From Notamacropus eugenii (taxonomy: Eukaryota > Chordata > Mammalia > Diprotodontia > Macropodidae): a stretch of DNA of 64,000 bases. Under the pieces are notes generated by a model. The model was not told the DNA's origin and did no database searches. It saw nothing but the letters and a program-made list of their open reading frames with translations. Made by a program: the position numbers and the translations under genes. Position 1 is the first letter of the stretch, and every line of letters starts with the position of its first letter. This document shows positions 55,701 through 64,000 of the stretch, piece after piece. The stretch covers positions 389,062,342-389,126,341 of the forward strand of contig NC_092877.1 of the NCBI RefSeq assembly GCF_028372415.1, written 5' to 3'.

Positions 55701-58353
55701 TTAGGGGACAAGGCCTTTGCTGAATTCCTGACTGATGAAATTAAAGAGGAAAGGAAAATCCAGAAACACAAATCCCTCCCCAAGATGTCTGGGGATTGGG
55801 AACTGGGTGTGCAAGGGACAGAGGCCAAGTTAGTCCGGAGATTAACAGGCGAGACGTGAGTATGGCCTGGACTGGGAGGGACTCATTGCTAGGCCTACGA
55901 CCACAGACAGAGCTGGAAAGGAATCTTGGTTATCAGATGGTGGAACCCCTCTGGGGTTGCTGGGACACCACTGTACAATGGTCCTTTCAAGGGGGTGTCT
56001 CTGAGGGGAGTTACAGAGAAAGCTGTCCAAAGAGGGACCGCTAAAACATGCTGTCCTCGGGGGGGGGGGCAGGGTGAGCTGGAGGGAAAGGGCTGAACTT
56101 GAGAGACTGGCTATGGAAGGAGGACGGGAGGCCCCTGGGATGCAGCAGCGCTTTGGGCCTCTGCTTCCATTGCTGACAGAAACATGCCATTCCACCATGG
56201 GCCACACACTGGCCTAGGGAGGCTGTTGGTGTGTACCAGGGGAAGCGTCAGAGGAGTAGATTGTACCAGACGTGGAACCCCCTTGGTCTTCTTTTTCTGC
56301 TTTAGGATCACAGTCACATTTAATATTAACAACAGTATCCCACCGACATTTGATGATGAGCCATCAGAGGGACAGAAAGTTCAGGAACAGCAAGAGGTGA
56401 GCTCAGCCTGGGGCTCCAGGAGGGAGGGCTCAAGAACAGGGTGCCACAGGAGCCTCTCACATCCCAGAACCAGGTCCAGTGAGCAGCCTGTTAGTTCAGT
56501 TCTAGGTGGACTGTGTGCAGAGCCTCCCCAAACAGATCAATGCAGGGAATTGAGGAAAGAGAGGGCCCCAGTTACTGGGGCATCAATGGAGGTTTCCTGT
56601 AAGAAGCCACATTCCCAGGGTCCACAGTGTGGGCAGGAAATGGAGCAGCCAGGAAAGGGGGCCATTGGTCAAGCCGATTGGACTGCCATTTTGGAAGGCA
56701 CCAGGTGCCCGGACAGGTTCATACGTGGTCCTGGAAGCAGTTGGCAGGTACTGAAGAGAAGCTGTGGCAGGGAATGACCCCATCACGCCTGAGGGGAGGA
56801 AGAAGCCAGACCCTCGGCCTCTGGCTAACTGACTTCTCCTTGGGTTTAGCCTGAACTTACATCAACCCCAAACTTCGTGGTGGAGGTCGTGAAGAACGAT
56901 ACCAAGAAAGCCCTTGTACTGGACTGCCACTATCCAGAGAATGAGGTAGGCCCATGTGGCAGGGTTGGCTCCTTCCACTTGCTCCTGGGCTCTTTGTGGA
57001 GAGGGGCAACACGAGGTTGGGTGGGAAATGCTCTGAGGTTGGTCAGTCTTGCCAAGCCTTCTGTGGTCACCGAGTAACTGGGCTAAGAGAACCTTCATTG
57101 GCAGGGCAGTGGTGCTGGCAGCATCACCCTCTTCTTAGAGCTGGGAAGGTGAAGCTAGAAGAGCTCCATTAATTGGCTTCTCAAGCCCAGAGCTCTTTTC
57201 GCAGCCCTAGGCCCTTCTTTTCTGGAAACTTTTTAGGTTGGACAGGAAGATGAGGATGAGAGCGACATCTTCTCCATCCGTGAAGTTAGCTTTCAGCCCA
57301 CCACCGAATCCGACTGGAAGGATACAAACTACACACTCAACACAGATTCCCTGGACTGGGTAGGTGCTTGGAAAACCCAGGCTTGTCAGGAGTGGGGCAC
57401 TTTGGCCATGTCCCCTCCTACTCTGGCCACTTGTATTCAGGTGCCTAGAATGTCCTTTGGTTAGCTCTGAGCCCCTAGGCAGAACAAGAGCAAGAGGAAC
57501 AAGAACCTTCAAGGGACGTCCTGCTCCCAGGTCCCAGACGCCTCTGGCCACTCTGCCCCTTGCAGGCCTGGCATCTTCCAGATGCTGGTGGCCCTTTGCA
57601 GAAGGCTTCACCTCTTCTGGTTTGTCTCCCCCATCCTCTCTGAAGACAGTAGGTTGTACTTGTTTCCTAGTTTGGGGGTGTGCTTCTCTTATCTGGTGTT
57701 GTAATGCTAACAGTCCAGACCTTAACACTTCAGTGCAAGTGCACTTCTGCATTTTCTCTTACTGCCCCTCACCCCCAGACACCACAGGGTGATGGAAGTG
57801 AGGCCAGATCCTTCCTTCTTGCTGTATGAGGTGTGGCATCTCCCCCTCTGGTGCGTGTCAGGTGCTCCTGGAAGCCTGAGGCAGGATGTCTTCTAAGCAT
57901 CACATGTACAATCATCTCTCCTGTGGCTTGGGAGGGACCCAGGCCTCCTCCCTCTGCCCAGAGAGTGCCAGTGAAACTCCTAATCCATGGACAGAACTGA
58001 GGGGGGGTGGGGGGCCCTCAGGGCAGTCTACCTTCTCTGGGGGAAGCTACTTGGCCAAACACTGGCTGAAACAGGACAAAAGTCCAGGGTCATTGTCTGC
58101 AGGGTCAGGCTCTGCCTCCTTGGAGGTTTGACCTGGTGCTTTGCCCAGCCCTTACACAAAAACACAGGGCATTTAGCAGTCACCAACAGCTGTCTCCTTA
58201 CAGGCCCTGTACGACCACTTGATGGACTTCCTGGCTGACCGTGGGGTGGACAACACTTTTGCAGACGAACTGATAGAGCTGAGCACGGCCTTAGAGCACC
58301 AGGAGTACATCAACTTTCTGGAAGATCTGAAAGGGTTTGTCAAGTGTCAGTAG
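52382..58353 (+). CDS. C1QBP: complement C1q-binding protein, mitochondrial (p32/gC1qR)
   Basis: Six coding exons join in frame to 279 residues (human 282, from memory): 52382-52610, 55705-55855, 56306-56396, 56850-56945, 57237-57359 and 58204-58353. The first 73 or so residues are leucine-, alanine- and arginine-rich with few acids, fitting a mitochondrial targeting peptide; the mature protein would start near LHTEGDKAF (73-81). Conserved MAM33-family blocks include KEERKIQKHK, VTFNINNSIPPTF, NYTLNTDSLDWALYDHLMDF and ALEHQEYINFLEDL. The family forms an acidic doughnut trimer in the mitochondrial matrix that supports mitochondrial translation; it also binds C1q and several viral proteins at other sites. 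The presequence differs strongly from human while the mature part is highly conserved, as usual for this gene. Intron 1 carries a complete SINE. Confidence 0.97.
53302..53618 (+). mobile_element. complete marsupial SINE (WSINE1/WALLSI-like) with target-site duplication
   Basis: The head 'ggggcagctaggtggtgcagtggatagagcatc' is followed by the core 'gttcaaatctcacctcagacac...ctagctgtgtgaccttgggcaagtcacttaacccc' and a long 3' part with 'gtcatctccagtcatcctgagg', 'cagatgggtctggaggagaagtgaggctggtgacctgcacagccctccctcac' and 'cacaatgaaggatgatcacacc'. Perfect 10-base direct repeats CTAGGACCCC flank it at 53292-53301 and 53619-53628. It is a comparatively young insertion in C1QBP intron 1. Confidence 0.9.
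53820..54010. mobile_element. MIR/CR1-like remnants, C1QBP intron 1
   Basis: 'cctcctatgtgctaggcactgtgcaccttataaatattctctcac' and 'attccccatttttccagaagtgg' look like antisense MIR. 'gtgggtggtcttcaagcagaagctgg' just after resembles the CR1 3' phrase 'gaggtcttcaagcaaaggctgg'. Both are short and decayed. Confidence 0.45.
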
Positions 58354-58478
58354 GGAGGCCTGGGCCAAGGCTCTGCTGGGCACCTAGAGCCCTTGCTTCC
58401 AAGAGAACATTTCCTAGAAGTTGTTGTGGAGAAAGTGCTGCAAAATGCTGCCAGGCCTAAATTATCTTCCCAAGCCCT

Positions 58479-58484
58479 TTTATT
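58479..58484 (-). promoter_or_regulatory. RPAIN: candidate RPAIN poly(A) signal
   Basis: TTTATT on the plus strand reads AATAAA on minus, 179 bases past the RPAIN stop. It falls inside the C1QBP 3' UTR, so the two mature transcripts would overlap by at least several tens of bases. Confidence 0.55.
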
Positions 58485-58523
58485 TTTCTTTGCTGGCATT
58501 TTTGTACACCACCTCAGAATGAC

Positions 58524-58533
58524 AATAAATAAA
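58524..58533 (+). promoter_or_regulatory. C1QBP: C1QBP poly(A) signals (overlapping pair)
   Basis: Two overlapping AATAAA hexamers (58524-58529 and 58528-58533) lie about 175 bases past the stop. A further AATAAA is at 58600-58605. All lie in the stretch where the opposing RPAIN transcript is expected to end. Confidence 0.8.
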
Positions 58534-58662
58534 ACCCTCAGACTCCTCCAGCGCCCAGTGTCAGTCCTGGCTCCCCTCAGCCCCCTCCCCATGCCTAGGA
58601 ATAAATAGAATTGTCCATAGAAACATGACCCTGAGATTCAGGATGTCATCCTCCCAAGGCCA

Positions 58663-61600
58663 TCAGAGAAGTACAGTCAAAGTGTCGCACACCTGCACAC
58701 AGAAGAGAACAATCTGGTTACTGAGGGAGGCCTAGAGCAGGACTGGGGTGGGAGGTGGGGACAGCAGCAGCAAGTCACCAGGAAGCAGGGGTGGGGGTAG
58801 AAGCTAATCCTGCTTGACTTAGCAGCAGTCCCAAAAGGCCACTGCCTTGTCCTGAGCAGCCTTCCTGACTAGGGATTCTCAGGCCTCTAGTAACGAACAG
58901 GGAGAGCATACTACCTCATCAGGCAGCCAGCTAGATAGGGCAGCCCTTAAAACCCCAAACCAGCTGCCATCTCCTGCCCCTGCTCTGAATTTTCCCTTCT
59001 GGCTCCTATCCTTGATAACCCTTGTGAGGTCAGGTGGTCAAAGGGATCCTTAGATGTGTGTCAGCCTAAAGGCCTCTAGCAAGGTGACACTCATCCCTCC
59101 TCCTGGCCCCCCTAATACATACTGTTCTTTTGGACACTGACTCACTCTAAGCTGGTGGTCCACTAACAACTCCAGCTCTTCTCCCAGGAATTCCCCCTAG
59201 CCTTGTCTCCCTTTTGGTTTCTCTCTCTGCCCACTGAAAAATGCAATCAGCCCCCTGGCATCTGACAATGAAGGATTCAGGTTCAGAGGGTGATGCAGTA
59301 TGTGGGGACAGAAGCTTTCCCCAGATGGCAGCCCCACCAAGCCTTCCTCAAGAGCCAGAAAGCTCCAGCTTGCCAAATGCATGCTAAACCTACCGCGCAA
59401 CTCAGGAGAAGACTCGCATTTTCTTCTGTTCCACTGGTGATGGAAAACTCTGGCCTGTGGGCACAGAACTCGCTGTGTCTGTTCACACTCTCCTCCAAGA
59501 GGGCCCGGAAGGTCTGTTCTGTCAGCTCTGTAGCCTGAGGAGGAACAAGGTGAAGGAAAGTAAGCCTTCCTGCTCCTTCTGTGGTTCTCGTGGAGGCCCC
59601 CTTCTTCTGGGGGGCCTGGATGGCGCCTCCCAGAACCTCTGGGGACCACAGCCCTGCTCCAGATACTCGTGCTCTCCCTTAACCCCCGTCAGCTTCCTTC
59701 TCGTATATCTAGAGGGCGGGACTCTTCAGTGCTTGGTACACAGTGAGCACTTAATAAATGTGGGCTGACTGATTACAAATGGGCAATTGTGTGAGGTCTA
59801 ACCAAAAGCAAGAGGGCACAACTCACCTGAGAGGAGAGATGGAGGCCACACTGACACAGGACAGTGCCTCTCACCACAGTCAGGTAGTACCTAAAAGTGG
59901 ACCTACTCTCAGAAGCCAGCCAGAAAAACTGCCTTTGGTTTGGTTTAAAATGCTAAAGGCCCCAATTCAAAGCCGCCACCCCAAAGACTGCCACTTACCT
60001 TGAACACACTGGACATATGAGCCCATCTGTCTGTAGCCCCTCCAGCAGGGCCCAGAGACACTTGTCATCAAACCACAGACTCCTTTCATACTCCTCAATG
60101 AAGGCTTGTTCTGGAAGGAAAAGGAAAGCTACTGCACTCAGGGTGAAACCAATATTCTCTTCTCCTGGCACAGAAAAATGGTAGTGAGGAAACCTCCAAG
60201 TGTCCAGGGATAGGAGGAACACAATCAGCTGTGTGGGCTATGGAAAAGAGGGATGAGACTCAATGCTGGTGGGGCTGTGGAAAGTCAGGCCCATTCACAT
60301 TTGGCAGTGCTTAGGATGCTTGGACCTAGTAACTGCTTGGGTGGGAAATGCCTGGAGGATCCTCTAAAGCTCATTTAGATGTTTCCAGAGCAACACATGG
60401 GACTGCAAAGCAGCCTAAATGCCCAATGAGAGGGTGGTGGTTGCATAAAATGTGCTTCATTCACATCACAGACTGCCATAATGTAAGAGAGCTACAAGCA
60501 GGAGGAACATAATGTAATCTGGAAAAATTTCTAAAGCGGGGGAAACAAAACACACACTAACAAAGGCCATTTAAAAGGAAAGGTGAATGAATGAAAAGAA
60601 AGGATCCTGAGAGGGAGGGACCGAGACTTGAAAGGGTTTTGTAGACTGAAATTCAGAAAAACAACACATTCAACGTGCTCAATATTAAATCAATTTTTGC
60701 TTTTTCAGTTTTCTGACAGGCACTGAAGCCACGCAGCTCTTAGTGTGGGACCCCAGTTCTACTCCTAGGTCAAAGAAGACAGTAATGAAATCTTTACTGG
60801 TCTGAAAAGCTAAAAGCAGTATTTTTTCTGACCAGCCTTATAGAAAATCTGACATTTCTCTGAGTTTTTAATAAGAGAATGACCATTTCCATGGTAAAGA
60901 ACAGTGACCAATCACAAATTTATTAAGCACTTACTAGATACCAGGCCCTGTGCTAGGCAACAAAACAAAGTCCTCAAGGAGCTGGCCTCTAACAGACAAT
61001 AAACATGCAGCAAGTGTCTTCCTTGGATGGAAAAGTTTTAAAAAACTCCTCAGTAAATCTGTTTTTATATAATAATTTCACATCCTTATGTGGATATCAA
61101 TTCAGACACAGCTTGTATGATCACCGACTGCAAACGAACCACAAAGTGGAAGGTAAGAAAGGCTCCTGACCCAATGAGTAAGGCCAGGTCAGAAGAGGCC
61201 AGGAACCTTGGCCAGCAAACACTTTCCTGCCAGACAGTCTAGTATGTATGATGTTCCAGAGTTCAAACTCTTAGAAAACAGTCCAACTTCATGAAATTGC
61301 TGCAGGGAAAGGAGCCTGCCAAGAGGTTGGGGTAAGACCCAGGAAAACTGTCTCATCCTGTGAGCTTTTGGGGGTGAAACGGGGAGGATGACAATAACTA
61401 GAGACGGAACTACAGAAGCTGTTTGAACAGTGAGGAAGTCAGGAGGCAGCAATGGCATTTGGGAGAATGCCTGACACCAAAAGGATAAAAGAGAAGCCCA
61501 TTTCTGGTTTACATGAGAATTCTAAAGGAATGAGTAAGATCATGGCCCATCCTGAGAGGCGAGTCAAGCCACGTATCAGTGCAGTGGAGAGGTTCCTTTG

Positions 61601-62608
61601 GCATCTCACCCACACTGACTACCTTGGGGAGGAAAAGATCATGGCAAGTCTCTTCCCATTCTATATTCCAGACTAGCTGGACCATTTGCACTGGTGGGAG
61701 GGGTCATTTCCTGTAGCCGTGACATCAGCTTCAGTCAAAAACAAATGACCAAATTGTTGCCAAAGACGACCAAGCCGACACCAGAACATGGAAGAAAGAA
61801 TAATGGAACCCCCACCCCCAATAATGAGATGCAAAAATGGGGAGGTGGACACTCCAAAGATGCTTGTCACCATCCAGCTCAAAGTCCATGTCAAGGAGGG
61901 ACAGCTTCCCTGGGGACAAGGGACACTCCTGTTTGCTGTGGGGGTTGCATGAAGCCTCATGACACTACAGGGCTTTCTGGAAGAGATCTGGAATCGCCTG
62001 AAGGAGTTTTGATTTTCCATCCACACAAGGAACATCAAATGGATGATGAAAGCCTATGGTCCAGATTTCCACCTGCATTTGAATGGACATCCTACAGAGA
62101 CAGACCATCATATGTGTTTCTGGGACCCAGAACAAGGGGACTGTGAGCTGGGCAGGGTTATAAAGCAGGCGAGATAACACTAAGACAGTGCCAACCTCCT
62201 TTACTGACTGGAGCTTTTCCTACAGCAAAGACCCATACAAATATTTTACTTGTGTTGCTGCCCCCAGGGCAAGAATGAAAAATGAGCATCACGCAGAGGG
62301 GAAAAGGATCAGGCTAAAACATCACAAGGAACCCTGAAGAACAAGGGTCAAGCAGAGGATCACAGGAGCTTAGCGAGAAGTGGGACAACAAGATGGCCAG
62401 TGCACCTGGCGCCCAGGCCTCTGTGTGGGAGGACACAGAGGAGTCAAGCAGCCATGAGGGCAATGCAACCCCACTGTGGCCCCAAGCCAGCCTGGACATA
62501 CAGAGGGGCATCAGACATCTGATGAAAATACATACTTGTACCAGGCCCTACGAGTGTAAAGTGTATAAAGAGAGAACAACCATCCTCCTCTCAAAACCCA
62601 TGAGGGCA

Positions 62609-62639
<31 letters not shown>

Positions 62640-63694
62640 ACGTGTGTGTACGTGTGTGTACGTACACACTGACCCATACCCACCCCTTCACTCCACCCCC
62701 ACACACTCGTACACACCCCCTGTACACACGTTCACAGACACAGAACAGGACGATTCCAATAAATACAAGCCAGTTAGGAAGAGAGGCAGAGTGTCAGGGA
62801 GGGGCACGTAGTTGGCCTGTGGGCTTCGGAGGGAAGTCTAAAAGACCTGGAACCAGCGAGGGGAACAATGAGTGAGCATAACACTGGCCATGCATGGGCC
62901 CACATTAGATAGATCCTCACCCAACCCTGCAAGGTAGGGACTACAGCTACTATGAGTGGGGCAGGATTAGAACTGAAGTCTCCCTGGCTCTAGTTCCAGT
63001 GCTCTGCTACTGTGAAAAAGCCAGGGCGGGCTCCTCCAAGTGGGAGAGGGGTGGAGCATCTGCTCTGACCTCAGAGGCCAAGGCTTCATGAAGATGGAGC
63101 ACACTGGGGTGGGGGCGGATTCTAGCCCCAGACTGGGTCTCCTCCTCTGTGGTCCCCATTTACTGCTCTCCCACAGGCCACCCATGGAGCAGATCCTCCA
63201 GCATTCCCCCCAGCTCAGAGAGGGGAGGGATCTGCCCAAGACTGCCCAGTCGGATCCAGGCCCCTGATGCCTAGGCTAGTGAATCTTTCTCAGAGGACAA
63301 GCACAAAAGAACAGAGACATGGGGGAGCTGCCAGCACACAGGCCTGCCCCCAGGGACACTCCAGGTTACCTTGACGCATCAGCTCCTGCTGGATTTCCCC
63401 CAGGACAGCCAGTTCTTCAGGGTCTTCCACCTACAAGGGAGAAGTGTGTGGGTTCCTGTTCCTTTGACCCTTGGAGGGAGCAGAGGAGGGAGGGAACAGC
63501 CCTTTCACAGCACCCGGAGGATGGGAGATGGGCAAACAGACCTGTCCAAACGTCCTGCTGTGCCGCGCAGACGGCAAGGCCAGCCACTCGGCCTCCATCA
63601 CCTCCCGGGCCAGCAGGCCTCGGGGAGCTTCTCCCACTCGGCGGTACTTGTCCAGGAGGTGGGCTCGGCTGTCCTTCATTCTCTGGATGCATCG
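58663..63694 (-). CDS. RPAIN: RPA-interacting protein RPAIN, 5'-partial
   Basis: Six coding exons on minus join in frame to 186 residues: 63694-63542, 63430-63370, 60110-59999, 59890-59827, 59534-59394 and 58692-58663. The first coding exon (about 27 residues in human, MAESLR...) is not in the window and should lie just beyond 64000. RPAIN carries replication protein A into the nucleus with importin beta. Landmarks are [18 protein letters not shown], the acidic EVMEAEW, EIQQELM and a C-terminal cysteine-rich zinc-binding-like region with ICPVC, LCQCGL, HSEFCAH and SCAVCD spread over four exons. The final exon encodes only nine residues (VCDTLTVLL), aligning with the human ending CDTWAVIL. The gene is convergent with C1QBP. 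It is complete apart from the missing 5' exon. Confidence 0.93.
59700..59775 (+). mobile_element. L2/CR1-type LINE 3' tail
   Basis: 'cttcagtgcttggtacacagtgagcacttaataaatgtgggctgactgatt' is the standard L2-type 3' terminus with its 'taataaatg(t/c)...ctgactga' ending. It lies in RPAIN, antisense to the gene. Confidence 0.65.
60915..61020 (-). mobile_element. L2-like LINE 3' end (antisense on plus), RPAIN intron
   Basis: 'caaatttattaagcacttactagataccaggccctgtgctaggcaacaaaacaaagtcctcaaggagctggcctctaacagacaataaacatgcagc' follows the reverse complement of the L2-type 3' end. It is transcribed in sense relative to RPAIN. Confidence 0.65.
62515..62590 (+). pseudogene. possible C2H2 zinc-finger gene fragment
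   Basis: The frame reading [20 protein letters not shown] resembles the linker and start of a KRAB-type zinc finger (HxxxxH TGEKPYEC xx C), with substitutions at several linker residues and loss of the second cysteine. Only one repeat is visible, and a GT microsatellite begins right after it. It lies in the large RPAIN intron between exons 63370 and 60110. It could be a retroposed remnant or chance similarity. Confidence 0.35.
62606..62667 (+). repeat. GT microsatellite with ACGT interruptions, RPAIN intron
   Basis: A run of about 14 TG units is followed by repeated 'tacgtgtg' blocks ending in 'gtacgtacacac'. The alternating purine-pyrimidine sequence could adopt Z-DNA. The following 60 bases are CA/ACAC-rich. 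Confidence 0.85.
62885..63010 (-). mobile_element. MIR-type SINE (antisense), RPAIN intron
   Basis: 'agatagatcctcacccaaccctgcaaggtagggactacag', 'ggggcaggattagaactgaagtctccctggctctagttccagtgctctgctactgtg' is the reverse complement of a MIR/MAR1-type SINE lacking its middle. Confidence 0.65.
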
Positions 63695-64000
63695 CTGGGA
63701 AGAGAGGGATAAGTGAGCGTAGCACACAACTGGCCCAACCCAAAGCAGGCCGGATGTCCCAGGCCCGCTGCTGCCAGGGTCAAGCTGCGGGGCAGCCACG
63801 GAAAGGGGAGGAGCGGAGGATGGCCTCACCCATGAGGGGCACAAAAGGCCGTCACCATCCAGCACTGCCGACCTCCTTCGTGAAATAACGAAGAGTGAGA
63901 CGGGAAGGCACGGGAAGCGGCGACACCGGGGCTTCGGAGGCCGCAGAGAAAAGAAGGGAGAGTCTTCGGGAATGAATCTGGAGTGGAAGGGGAAGGAAAT
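63695..64000 (-). other. RPAIN: RPAIN intron 1, start
   Basis: The sequence beyond the acceptor at 63694 carries a pyrimidine tract ('tatccctctcttcccag' on minus) and grows CpG-richer toward 64000. No ATG-led frame matching the RPAIN N-terminus is found, so exon 1 and the promoter probably lie just outside the window. Confidence 0.6.

Noticed and set aside
61694-62146. 150-residue plus frame in the RPAIN intron
   Set aside because: No recognisable domain, low hydrophobic periodicity and no splice context; probably chance or repeat-derived.

Overview
The window is nuclear DNA of a therian mammal, most likely a marsupial. The genes have eutherian orthologues, are split by GT-AG introns and start in CpG islands. 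The interspersed repeats are of marsupial type: tRNA-derived SINEs opening with a 'gggcagctaggtgg(c/t)gcagtgga' head (MAR1/WALLSI/WSINE1-like), a decayed L1 resembling the marsupial L1 lineage, and many old MIR, L2-like and CR1-like pieces. The species cannot be named from the sequence alone.

Five genes are recognised by protein similarity recalled from memory and by exon reconstruction. They lie in the order and relative orientation I remember for human 17p13.2: MIS12 (minus, single coding exon, 203 aa), DERL2 (plus, 7 coding exons, 239 aa), DHX33 (plus, 12 coding exons, 681 aa), C1QBP (plus, 6 coding exons, 279 aa) and RPAIN (minus, 6 coding exons visible, first coding exon off the right edge). 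All exon joins used here are in frame and have GT donors and AG acceptors. The genes share no pathway: kinetochore assembly, ER-associated degradation, rRNA transcription and RNA sensing, mitochondrial matrix translation, and RPA nuclear import. Their adjacency is conserved synteny, not an operon.

Layout: 1-12.3 kb is gene-free, with CR1, MIR, L2-like and L1 remnants. 12.3-15.6 kb holds MIS12 and a shared divergent CpG-island promoter with four CCAAT boxes. 15.35-22.4 kb is DERL2, with two intronic tandem arrays. 22.4-39.8 kb is intergenic and repeat-rich, including a fossil betaretrovirus-like element at about 32.9-39.0 kb beside a separate LTR. 39.8-49.3 kb is DHX33. 49.35-51.9 kb is intergenic, with L2-like, SINE and LTR pieces and a 53-bp tandem array. 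51.9-58.6 kb is C1QBP, with a recent SINE bounded by perfect target-site duplications in intron 1. 58.5-64 kb is RPAIN, running tail-to-tail into C1QBP.

I see no CRISPR, operon, toxin system or other clearly undescribed system. The most interesting items are a GGC/poly-glycine reading frame that stays open into the DERL2 start codon, the MIS12/DERL2 divergent promoter, overlapping 3' ends of C1QBP and RPAIN, the apparent absence of an NLRP1-like gene beside MIS12, the repeat-rich DERL2-DHX33 interval, and several minisatellites.
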